Assembly: GCA_033980235.1 (NCBI GenBank) | Contig: CM067076.1 | Location: 35,398,209 to 35,462,208, forward strand | Direction: 5' to 3' | DNA from: Diadema setosum | Taxonomy: Eukaryota > Echinodermata > Echinoidea > Diadematoida > Diadematidae | DNA length: 64,000 nucleotides | Part shown: one piece after another, positions 1 through 11,600 of the stretch | Numbering within the stretch: position 1 is the stretch's first letter | How the letters are laid out: each line of letters opens with the position of its first letter | Notes under the pieces: generated by a model | Told to the model about the DNA's origin: nothing | Seen by the model: the letters and a program-made list of their open reading frames with translations, nothing else | The model's database searches: none | Program-made: the position numbers and the translations under genes

Positions 1-238
1 CCCACTTGCTAGTAGCTCGGAGAGGCGCAGGCGCGGTACGCACTTCTGTGTACATAACATTGCAACTTGCAAGACATGTGCTTCATCTTTTCACGTGTGA
101 TCAGGGAGGTGGCCGGCCACCTCCCTGGTGTGATGCATTATTTCACATGCATGCGGCTTGCCTGGCTGTCATCCCACAGCAGCTGCCCACCATACCGAAC
201 AGAACGGTGGAGCCAAGAGGGCTGAACTTTTCATACCA
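1..238 (+). other. Possible exon ending at a CAG|GTGAGG donor
   Basis: An open frame from position 6 continues without a stop to ttcataccag|gtgaggatt, a strong donor at 239. The sequence is CpG-rich. The translation matches no family I recognise. It could be a 5' exon of AMD1, part of a gene to the left, or chance. Confidence 0.25.
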
Positions 239-383
239 GGTGAGGATTACCTCTGTATTTAACTTAAGAAAACAATTACTACAAGTCATGAAGGTGTTAC
301 GAGTTTTTTTGTGCCGTTTTTGTAGTTAATCACACAAAAGTGTTTGTTATTCCGATGAGACGTCGAAAAATCCATCCACCATG

Positions 384-2240
384 TAACTATACACAGCCCA
401 GTCGCTGTACGTAGCTGTATTCGCACAGCGTACACTCAGTCTCACAGTAATAACACTACAACAGCGTCTGGTCGGGCTATCCACCATCAGTGACCATGCT
501 GACCTTTACCTAACTATATTCTAACCAGCGCTAACCGTTATAGATCAGGGGTGTATCCAGGATTTTTTCTGGAGGGGTCGTAATCACAATTTTTGGACCT
601 TTACCTTTGCGAGGGAGTGGAGCGATTGAGCCGGGGGGGGGGGGGGGGGGGTGGAGGGTGTGGGAGGGGGGTGTCCCCCCTCCCACTGGACGGTAGGGAG
701 GTTTTGAATTTTATATCTTAAAATTGGGCCAATTGGTGCATACAAAAGTGACTTTTTTCGGCATACTTAGAAAAACCCATTTATGTTAAAATTGGAGATA
801 AAACCTGTGTTGGACACTTACAAGTGAATCGGTAGGCCTAAGTTGAAAACTGTATTTAAAAAAAAAAGTTGTTGACTAGCGTAAAATATCCCGTTTGCGG
901 CAGTTTAAGCATTGTTAAGAGTTTTCCAACTTGTAAACAAATCAGGCAAATTATTTTCAACCTTTTCATATATCATAGACAAGATTATTCATTAACGCAA
1001 TTGTTTTCATGAAAGAAATTTACCACTGACCAACGCAGTTTTCATGATTTAGGCCTACCAGGGCAAAACCCGGCACAATTTTCGCCGATAAGGGCGATAT
1101 GCGACGTAGTATTTCTGCTTGCGGCACGATGTACAATCCCTATGCAATACGCGCGTGCTCCGCGATCTTTAGCTGAACGCCTTCACATGTCTCGCGAACA
1201 TTGCGTAAGCGCCAATTCCCATTGCGAAAGCACGTGAAAATAGCGTGCGTACATGCATTGGCCGCAAACAAGATCGCACTTCTGGCGGTGTTGTTGATGT
1301 CTTTCTCGTGTTTTTCTCATTTTTTTCGATGGCAACATCCACTTTCTGAAAAAAATGGCGGCCCACATCGGCTCGCGAAAATTCTATTTTACGTGAGGAT
1401 ATGTTTTCAAAATCCATGAACATTGAGAAAACGAAAAAAAAAACCAGTTTCTTGGACCATTGTTTCTTAACTGTTATGTTAAGAAGTACCGAAAATTTCA
1501 TTTTGGATGCGATATGTTGTCATTTAGGTGAGAAAATTTCACTTTCGTCAGAGATCGTGCCCATTTTATCGGTTGGTTTTTGTTGATTGCTAGTGTGTTA
1601 TGTGTAGTGTGCATGTAACAGTGCAATGCTGTGTTTAGCTGTATATTACCGTGTATGTTGTACCTGCCGCGAACGGCTGCACGGCCGCTTACTGACGCAG
1701 TTACTCTAGTTACAACCTTCCTATAGGAGTTCTAGTACAATTTGCTGGAACATCACCTGGTCACTTTTTTTTCTCTGTTGTACGTAGGGCAGCCCAGTCC
1801 AGTCGTTGTATGGATGCTTCGCACAGCGTCTGGTCAGGCTAAATAACCTTTACGACGCCTGCATCTAGATATCTGTGCATGTTGACCGAAAGATCTGTCT
1901 ATAGCTGGTCGTCGGGGGAATGTTCCGCAGAGACTGCGTCAGCTTCACGTTGTTCACGGATCCCCTCCTGTCTACGGAGCAGGAGAGCGATAACGTCAAA
2001 AAAATAAAAGATTCCTCAGTCCTCTGGACAGACGGATTTTTCTGTCTAATGTGTAATAAATTACTGTCTGTGCATGGTGCTTCACTCTGGCAATATTTTC
2101 GGCAGCGACGTTCCCGTTCTTCCACGGCACCGGCACCGGCACGGTACGGTGGCAAAGCGAGCTCTTCCGTGTATGCCTAGCCCGACCAGACGCTGTGTTA
2201 GTACGCTGTGTGAATGCAGCGACTGGGCTGTGTATAGTTA
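384..2240. repeat. Inverted-repeat structure with three copies of a ~60-bp motif
   Basis: 384-479 (TAACTATACACAGCCCAGTC onward, ending ACAGCGTCTGGTCGGGCT) recurs in reverse complement at 2179-2240, and a diverged direct copy lies at 1791-1840. The left arm has two insertions relative to the right arm. No transposase reading frame is visible between the arms. The interval also contains a poly-G tract near 632-651. Confidence 0.6.
480..1790. other. Non-coding stretch between inverted repeats
   Basis: Contains a G-run (about 632-651) and flanking sequence of the kind seen near 41690-41810, then a mildly CpG-rich part at 1080-1400. The short open frames show no recognisable protein. Confidence 0.4.
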
Positions 2241-3023
2241 GTGAAAGCCTAACACTACCATGACTACAGTAACAGTGGAAAGCAAGTAAATTTACAGTAG
2301 TAGGCCTACTATGTACTAACTAGAGTCTAATTGTAAGGGTGTTGGTGGTAGGGTACGGAATAGTGAACCAGGCAAGCGTGATTGAGCAAAAGCTAGGTTC
2401 ATGGACATGGTTGCAACTGATTCTTAGTTAGAATGCGTTTAGATCCTAGTACGTGTAGGCCTAGGGATAGTAACAATCATAGACAGAATCCCTCTCATGT
2501 AATATCATGATTCATGATGCACCAGTCCATTGCTGGCATTGCCATTGGCATTCACTGCCGCTTATGGAATACATGTCTGTATTTTGTCTGGGTACACTAC
2601 ACAATAGTAAACACAGATAGATCTACTAAACTTACCATAATATGATATTATATGCTTACGACTTACTTTTTATACTACATACGTGTAGATCTAGAGATCT
2701 AGGGTAGGGTCTAGTGTAGTAGATGTACATTGTAACCCCGCCGGGTGCTCCGTCACACAGTTAACGTGTTCAGGCTGGTCGCAGTATAGTTCGTAGACAC
2801 TGCACTAAGTAGAACTTCACTGACAATAGTTACATAGACCGATTAATCTGCCTCTTGTTCGGTGGCCTCTTAACATACCTTGGATGTGGGCATAAAGTTA
2901 AACACAACTTATTTGCCCCTCAGTGTCGTCATTAGATGACATTAGTAACTTTTTGTTGGGCGCTGTGCAAAAATTGTATTACATGGACAAAGAAATATCC
3001 AATCGGGGCTGTATTTGTTCTTG
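2241..3023. other. Intergenic, nothing recognised
   Basis: AT-rich DNA with the word TAGGCCTA. No gene, RNA or repeat structure that I can support. Confidence 0.5.
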
Positions 3024-3330
3024 TCATGATTCCAGAACCTCTCTAAATTTAATAGACTTGAAACTGTTTACAGATGGGCTGTCAACTACAAATGGTGGCA
3101 ACTTATTCCACTCACTAATAACTCTTTGACAGAAAGAGCACTGTCTCACTTTAGACTTTACATGTTTCTTCAGTATCTTGAATTTATGACCACGCGTCCT
3201 TCCTCCAGATGAGAACCTTAACTCACTCTTGTTTACCGTAAGGTCGGTTATACGGTTCGGTCGGATAAAAGATTGCAAAAACACTCCAGACACCCTACGG
3301 TGCAGTGTGCACCATGTGCTCAGCTGATAT
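3024..3330 (-). pseudogene. 3' tail of a non-LTR retrotransposon reverse transcriptase ORF
   Basis: On the minus strand the frame reads RRVSGVF, then RTRGHKFKILKKH, then RVISEWNKLPPFVV and SVNSFKSIKF before a stop. This order (RTRGH, FxxRVIxxWNxLPxxVV, SVNxFK) is typical of the C-terminal tail of CR1/L2-like reverse transcriptases. Only this terminal part is present, so it is a 5'-truncated dead copy. Confidence 0.75.
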
Positions 3331-4223
3331 GTATGACATACCTAATTGTAAATAATAGCCTTTAAAACCAGCTAGCTAGTTCCCATTGATCTACAATAAA
3401 CATAAAGGCAGTGTATACAAATACAATCCCATCATGTGTGTGTCTTTACCATCCAGACACACATATGCACATGTGGTTTGTAGCCATATTCTGACAACTT
3501 GTCTGAGTGGCCAAGTACGAAAAAGTAGCTGGATACAGCCTGTCTGATGACTGTCGGTGTCAATCATCAGATATTCAACAGACTGTCACATATAGGACGT
3601 CAGCTGGACATGCGCGATAGCTGCACAACCCAAATCTGACACACACAACACACATCAGACTGACTTGACACTTATCTGACACTGACTCAACTAACGACTG
3701 GAAATTGTGTCCGGTGGGAACTAAGCTCTGAGCTTATAGTTCCTTCATTGGATGATCTCACATCATCGGATCACACCAAACACATCTGACACTGATCCGA
3801 TAGTCGACCAACGGAAATCGGATTCATTGGACTCTGAAAGTACACTTCAGCGAATAACCTGAAGAAATGAAAACTTTGCTTCCAGCGAGTGACCAACAAG
3901 CAAAATGCTCTGCAGAAAGGGGTGTTTACAGTATGAGATTCCATCTCAACATAACGCTGTCTGTATTCCCCAGTCATGTCAACCACAAGGACCTTTCCTT
4001 ATGACAAGTCTCTCTATGAAGGAGGTTACACTTAATGCATTCATAATCATGCTGGTATTCATGTGTGTTCAGGATTTCAATAAAAATTTATCAATTGAGG
4101 AAACAGTCTGGACTTACATGTATGAAACTGTTTTGAAGAAATAGACTTGAAGTGGTGTGTAAACATGTAGTGGTATGTATGCTATACATAGTTCAGGCTT
4201 TGAGTGTGTTTATGGCTAGATAT
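3331..4223. other. Intergenic, nothing recognised
   Basis: The region around 3480-3790 repeats short words such as TCTGACAC and CATCAGA, hinting at an old degenerate repeat. No gene supported. Confidence 0.4.
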
Positions 4224-4614
4224 AAAGGGACTGATACAGTAGTGGTTGAGGTGGGGATTCATGTTTTGAACATTCTTAAGTGAGATAATGAGAAACCTCG
4301 TATGAAATATGAAAGAGCATGTAATTTTAAGAAGGATTCAATGTTTATTTGATGAAAATTCGTTTTCAAAAGGGCTGAGATATCCAAAAAAGTGATAATA
4401 ATAAAAGGCGACAGGGCACAACTTTATTAGGATCTCTTTGTTTCACCTTGTTTTCGGATATCTCAGCCATTTCAAAACCGATTTTCATCAAATAAACTTT
4501 TGATACCCATTAGGATTGTATGCTCTTTGACATCTCATAGCGTGGTTTCTGAATATCTCGCAAAACGTTAAATGCTAAATCCTCACCTCAACCAGAACTG
4601 TACACACCCTTTAA
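4224..4614. mobile_element. Foldback MITE, family A copy 1
   Basis: About 390 bp, self-complementary: one half holds GATATCCAAAAAAGTGAT and the other GGATATCTCAGCCATTTC; the ends are AAAGGGACTG and a diverged CACCCTTTAA. Two further copies lie in AMD1 introns (16616-17005, 20391-20775). No coding capacity. Confidence 0.85.
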
Positions 4615-4975
4615 AGGGGAAGGCTAGTAACTGATCAGTGGGAATCAGTGGAAATGCTGGGAGATGATTGTGGCAATCCTTATGGGATTCATTCAAGAGT
4701 TCATTGTATATCTATTGTTGTGTGAAAATGATTTGCTTCAGAACGGTCTAATATTCAAGTAATGTGCAGATTAATGCTGCGTCACTGACCAGGGACGCTA
4801 ACCTGGAAGCATTAAACTGCACATTACTTGAATATGAGACCACTCTGAAGCAAATCATTTTCACACAACATTAGATATACAATGAACTCTTAAATGAATC
4901 CCATAAGGATTGCCACAATCATCTCCCAGCATTTCCACTGATTCCCACTGATCAGTTACTAGCCTTCCCCTTTAA
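4611..4975. mobile_element. Foldback MITE, family B, near-perfect hairpin
   Basis: TTAAAGGGGAAGGCTAGTAA at the left is matched by the reverse complement TTACTAGCCTTCCCCTTTAA at the right. The arms of about 165 bp are nearly identical along their length around a short centre near 4790. It shares its TTAA edge with family A copy 1, so the two abut. Confidence 0.9.
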
Positions 4976-5393
4976 CAGTGATTGTGACATTGTCCATGAA
5001 GGACTGCATCAGTTTGCACTAGGTGTCCAAGCTTTTCCACACAGAATCTGTCATAGGAGTTCAGACTGTATTTGACTCATGCAAGTAGAGAGAGGGTTCT
5101 CTAAGCCACATGTGTCTCTGAAACAGGTTGATCAACACAAGCAACAAGACATCATACACATGATAGATTCATTTTGTCAATCTATGATGACAATGTCCAG
5201 CCTAGAAAGGAGAATTAGATTTTGACTTTGTGTCAAAATTTCAGCCTGATCTGTTTGCTGTTGGTATTTGGGGAAGTTGTTTTGTTATATTCTAAAGTAT
5301 GTTTGTGTTTTTATGCTTTTTATTTCTTATATTCTCTTGGAATATAGATGTAATATCCCAAGGCAATCTTTGTTCCCATAGTATCTCAATGCA
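4976..5393. other. Region just upstream of AMD1 coding exon 1
   Basis: No coding sequence. It may be intron or promoter depending on where AMD1 transcription starts. A candidate acceptor, caatgcag, lies at its right edge. Confidence 0.35.
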
Positions 5394-5425
5394 GGTTTAG
5401 ATCCTCCCTGGTGGTTCTGAGTATC

Positions 5426-5479
5426 ATGCTAGAATGGATCTTGGCAGCCGTGAGGTCAACGATGCGTGCGGTCAGCTGA
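5426..5479 (+). promoter_or_regulatory. Possible overlapping uORF at the AMD1 start
   Basis: An ATG 8 bases before the AMD1 start, in another frame, opens a 17-codon reading frame that ends at TGA inside AMD1 exon 1. Mammalian AMD1 translation is controlled by a short uORF (MAGDIS) that senses polyamines. This one does not share that peptide and overlaps the main start. Whether it is in the mRNA depends on the unmapped 5' end. Confidence 0.3.
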
Positions 5480-5612
5480 CACACTACGAAGGCACTGAAA
5501 AGCTCCTGGAAGTCTGGTTTGAATGCATCCCAAGGGAGAGTGGAGAGGGCTGCCCCGCCCCATCATCGTCAGAGGGAAAGGATGCCGGCTGTGACCTGAG
5601 GGACATCCCAAG
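5434..5612 (+). CDS. AMD1: AMD1 coding exon 1
   Basis: Encodes residues 1-59 plus two bases of R60, including the EGTEKLLEVWF active-site segment. The donor is CCAAG|gtaaga. The start ATG at 5434 has A at -3 and G at +4. The exon may begin at an acceptor near 5394 (caatgcag), which would make the start of transcription lie in an upstream non-coding exon; this is inference. Confidence 0.93.
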
Positions 5613-8600
5613 GTAAGAGACAACTCTGGGTTAGCATCAATGAGGGGTTGCCCAACATTAGTGGCTTTATCATTCTTAACAACACTAGTCTACAGTACCA
5701 TTGTCAGTTTGCCACAAAGTCATACCACCAGTTGTTACGACCAAAATCACTCTGAGAATGATCGCACAAAAGAAACAATCGACTAATGTTCAGGCGGTTT
5801 ATTAACAGTGAAATTGTGGGTACAGACTCGTAATCAGTTTTCACATCAGTACAATAATGATCAATACAAACAATTACAAATCGGTAATGGAATCACATAT
5901 TTTGTTATCAAGTAATCCTTTGAAAATGTTCAGATACGATGTTCGATGCACCGATGAATGATTCCTCCGACGTAACTCCAAAGGCACAGGTTGCATTAAT
6001 CCACAGTATAAATCCGGGGTAAAATCCACGATAGATGTCCACGGTATAATGTTCACAGCGAAACGTGTAAAATCCAGACGTTATGACGACCACGTCCAGT
6101 TGATGCGTTGAATGATGATTCACTTTATATATAATGTCCAGCGAGGAATCCAGCCCGTCACAGCTTTGCCGTAACAATGTCCGTTGACATTAAAATATGG
6201 AGTCTATCTCCAACGTAGGCAAATTAATTCTCTGCAGGCAAAATGTCTCCCAGGCCTTATCTCCACAAACACAGTTTGTATAGTAGGTCAGCAGGTAACA
6301 CAGGACTGACAATAACAAGTCGCTTCAGAGCCAGAAGTGACGTAACTCTCAGAGCAGAGGTGTTAGGTACTCTGCCTACCTCAGAATTTCTCCGGCTTAT
6401 ATACTATCCATTCACCCCTTTCTAGTACATTCTGTAATTTTCTCCAACCTGGGGCCACATACCTGAACATACTAGCAAGTCAAAAGTTCCAGGAATCTTG
6501 GATGACTCACTGCCTAACTATGTGCATAACATCATTGCCAAAATTAACTACCAATCACATTGGGCTACAGGGGCAGTGCCTCACTCGACCAAATATGTAA
6601 GCACTTCCCAGAATATTCTGGAATGGGTGAAATCATTCTTGATTGAGTGAGCTATAATGTATTTCCTGTCACATGCATACATGTACTGTAGCTACATTTT
6701 ATACCACGTAGAAAATTCTCCACTGATCTGGTGAGCCTGTATGTACTATATCTATATCATATAGAATGTTCTCCATTAATCTGGTCACCCTGTGTACATA
6801 CAATGTACACATTAAAACAACCATGCATACAGTCTTGATACATTAAACATGTACATACATGTAACTACTTGTGTGTACATTTGTGACACAGTCGTGGATA
6901 TTTTTAAGCATTTAGTAAAAGACTTCAGCCCTACTTTTGTGCTGTGTTCAGCATCACTAATGTATACCAAGTACTTTTTAACAATCACAATGACAACAAA
7001 AAACAGTAAATATAACATTGTGTAATGGATTTTAGGGATTACCAATATTCCAACTCATTCCAGAATCACTATTTCATATGTCCCAACATGCATTGTGTGA
7101 AGCTAGACTTCATCTGTGAACTATAGAAAATGGATGCAAATATCCTTCCTTGTACAAAGGAAACCAGCTCTTTTGGCAAAACAGTCTCACTGTCTGTTTT
7201 TCTTTCAAAGCAAGAATTGCTGCGTTGATAAGAAATCAGTCGACCTGTTCCTGTCAGGAAATAACTTATGAGCTTCCCTGTCCTCATCTTAGACATCTTT
7301 TCCTGCTGGCTGAATCCATTAGAATCACACTGTCCTTGACAAGACTTTGGGAACAGTGATTTAAAAAATGTTCAGGATATCACATTTGATGCATATATGT
7401 GTAGGTCTGTTGTATCACAAAACATCCTACCATATAAAATTTTTGCATTAAAGCCTAAAATATAAGGAGATGTCAGTATTTTTCTCATTAAACCATAACT
7501 GTAGACAGTTTAGTCTGGGAACATTTTTATTATAACTATTGTTCACATTTTGTCTGTTTGACAATACTTAACATTGATTTTACGGATTCAAATTTTTACA
7601 GTGGTTGTTTCTATCCCAAACACACATTTTGGAACTATTTGAAAGCACTAATGCCGGGTTTTTGTTTCATCTGCAAATGGTGAATTATGCAGTATAAGGT
7701 ATGCTATATACAAGGTGTCACGCTGAATCAAATTTCTCAAAACTCAACATTGGCCAGACAATCCAGTAAGGTCTTTAAACCGGTGAGTGTTTTGATACAT
7801 CACAAAGGTTTGCTGTTTCCTGTTCTCTAAACTGGAATTGTTGTGTTTTCCTGCTGTTAGAGGGTTGGGTTTGTATCTTTTAAATTTTCAGATTTTTCAG
7901 GATGATTTGCAAGTTAACTGATTACCTGAGTATAAACCAAACAAACCAAGGAAGGAAATGACATGCCTGCAGTAAATTTTATTTGATTATTAGCATTAAC
8001 AGCTTGCAGCATAAAAATACCACTCATACAGGCAGGTGTCCCAGCTCATTTTCAAAAGATATATTATTGAATGAACCATCTGTCCTTTGGAAGCAGAAAA
8101 CAGTGGAATAAGATCCTATTGCATTATCCTTTCAATGACAGGAAAATGTTCAGGCTATTTGCGAAATGCCATATGTACAAAATGTTATTGCCCTGGCTAT
8201 TAGTGCAGCACGTAAATGATGAATATCCATGTTTTCATCTTTTCATGAATAAGCCAGTTCGCAGTTCCACTTCCCGCATGAGCAGAAAAAGGGGGCATTG
8301 GTTTTTATTAAATTCACTGAGATCAATAGCATTTGTGATGGAATGCCAGCATATTCACTTGACAGAAAATTAGGTATTTGGCAATATCAATAGAAAGAGA
8401 TTGTTAATACATTCAGTGCAGAGTAATGAAATGGATGCTTTTCCAAGTGTTATTTTAACGGATCATTCTGGCCATCTGGTCTACACAAGTTCATTCTTTG
8501 TTTGAACAGGATTGATGAATCCCATAAATTGTTACGGAAAACTTTGCACCGAAAACGAGTGCAGTGCCCCTAATCAACTGAGAAAAAAGAAAGGTCATTC

Positions 8601-11600
8601 ATACCAACGTGCCCATGAGCTAACTCCGAACTGGCTTATTCAGAATATTTGCGAGTGCCTGTGTGAAAAATTTTTAAAGTACAACATTTGTCTTTCATAG
8701 TTTCCATACAGTTGAAAATGTGTGATTTGTTTTATAATGTGAGACTGAGTTTAGTCATTCTAAACAACAAGACTTACATCAATATGAAGCTCTAATTTCT
8801 ATACAATTCTATTCAAAAGGTAAGTGCTTTGTTCAAGTTAATGAAGTTGGAAGGAAAATGTTGAATTGATTCTAAATAGTCTAATGATTTCATTGTCTGG
8901 CTTTATCTTTTTTTTTTCTCTCTTTTTTTTTTTTTTTCTATGCTTGATTTCATCACACTGCTTCTTGGCAAACAGTGTTGCAAGGCTAAGACTGTACTGA
9001 TGTTGTCTAGGAATTTGAACAGTGCCAGTGTATCAATTCAGTCATGATGATAGTGTGAATCTGCTTTGCATGAGCCCTGCCTAGTAATCTGGAAAGATCC
9101 TCAAGGCATGGCAAGAAATTATTAACACACATCGGCTAGCAAAATAAAGATAAAACAAAAATAGTAAGAGACAGAGAGAAAGAGCAGGAATCTTTAAGAA
9201 GTAAGAGTATGAATGAACATACATGTTTTCAGGCAGATCTTGACCCAAACTATACTATTTTCAATTTTTTTTTAAGGAGTTCATTTCAGAGCAAATTGTC
9301 CTGCATGAACTCCTTGTGATGTTCATTCTTCAGTCCTTCATGCAATTCTGTGTTTCAAGAGGTCTTGCAAGATGATGAAATGGATGTTATATGTAGTTTG
9401 GGTTTGAATGAAGAGTTATGTACACTGAAAAGTATCGAAAGCAACAAAACATTTTTACGTAATATAGAATTCAAAGGTAAGTCATAAAGAAAATGCAGTG
9501 TTGTAGTGATGTAAGTGAAATTGCATTTGCTTCGTATTGCTGTGTAATGCAATTTTTGTGATTATTTACAAGAGATCAGAGTTACTGACGCTGAAGACTT
9601 CTGTACTGTACAATTGTATCTCACAAGATATTGTATGGATCTTTTCCCCTCTAGACAATGCTGGGCAGAGATGCTAGCTCTGGTCAAGTGTGAAATTGTG
9701 AGCTTTGCGGAGAGAGAGGACCACCATGCCTACATTCTTAGGTGAGGCGGATTTGATTAACCCTTAACATACCATGCCACACTCCTGTCAACTCAGTCAC
9801 ATTGGGATGGGTGGGAGAGGGGTCTGTGTTAACGTTTGAAAATGCAGACATGTTATGTTGAACTTTCCCAATATTTATCACATATAGATTGAATCTTAAA
9901 CTAGGTAGACATGTTGTAAGCATAAGTGAGCCCAGTATATGATTGTGCAAGCATTTATTTCCTCCCATAAGGGGGGAGGTTATGTTTTCGTTACTGTTGG
10001 TTTGTTTCTTAGTTAGTTAGTTAGTTCGTTCGTTTGTTTGTCCATGTGCAAAATAACGCAAAAAGTAGTTCAAGAAAAAGTTCACCTTCATAAACATAAG
10101 GATTGAGAGAATGCAACAATATTAGTAGAACACATCAGTGAAAGTTTGAGGAAAATTGGACAATCGATGCAAAAGTTATGAATTCTTAAAAATTTTTGTG
10201 TTGGAACCGCTGGATGAGGAGACTACTACAGCTTGTGAGTCATATGCGTACAACAGTGTACAGAAAATGTAAAGAAAATTCAACATATTTTCACTTTTTT
10301 CGCATAATAAAAGAGCACTTGACTTGCCTCTTTCTAAAGGCAGGGGGAATAATATTACCCATAACATTTGTCGGTAACGAGTCGGGGGAATGTGTACTTT
10401 TTTCAACAGATGGAATTTTGTGAAATTCTCTTTATATTTTCCTTATATTGTTGTACGCATGTGACATCTAAGTTATTCACACACTGCAGTAGTCTTCTTG
10501 TCCAGCAGTTGCTGCACAAAAAATTCATAACTTTTGAACGGATTGTCCGATTTTCCTCAAACTTTCAATGATGTGTTCTACTAATATTGCTACATTCTCT
10601 CAATCCTTATGTTTATGAAGGTGAACTTGTCCTTTAACGGGTTGGGATGAAACGTGCAGGAAAGGTTGAGAATGACACAAGTAACAAACAATTAACTTTT
10701 GGTAGTGATCTGAGAATTTGGGGGGAATTTATGAAGGATTTTTGACATTTTGGCAGGTAGGGTCAATGAACTTGGGAGTTCAGGCTGCGCGTATTTGAGG
10801 TTTGCATGTGCGCACTAAAGTGTGTGCTCTAGTTTCTGCTAGGGCGAGGCGCGCCGTGCAGCTGAGGGTTTATGACGTAACAAAGGCTTCTACAATTGTA
10901 CAACCCATATATTGGGAAATTGGGCGACTTTCAGCACACAATGCTATGTACATATGGGTGGAAATCACTGATATCTCTATGGAAGAACAAGATCAGTGGT
11001 GGAAATAAGCTGCATGCTTGGCGGAGGTCTGCGCTCTTAAGAGTTTGTGAGTTTGGCACCACTAATGACTTGAGATTCATGGTCTCTTTTTGATTGTATT
11101 ATGGTCACCGTGGCAGTGAGAGCAGCCTGTTTATCAGCAAGAGACGACTGATCCTGAAGACCTGTGGAACCACCACCCTCCTGGCTGCCATGGAAACCAT
11201 TATCCAACTCGCCAAGGAGCACTGTTCCTCCAAAGTGGTGGTAGGTAACTTTGATACCAACAGGCAATTCCAATGATTTAGTTTTACCTCAGTTTAAGTG
11301 ATGATCTCAGATTTTTTCCTATTTACTACGCTTCTGTAAAAGCTAATGGATTAGATAGCTCATTTTAAGAGTATAGCTTGTCATCACTTTGAATATTTTT
11401 ATTAACTGTCAGTCGAAGAGATTTTGAGCCCGCCATTGATATATTTGGTATTACCACACAAAAATTAGCTTAGTGACGTGTCTGAAATTATGAATTCTTA
11501 ATGTGAAGCATCTCAACATCTGCTAACTACCATCAACTTCGAGAGTGAGAGTGGGTGTCTGCATGTGTGTTTGTGTGTGCTTGTATGTTTTTATTTGTTG

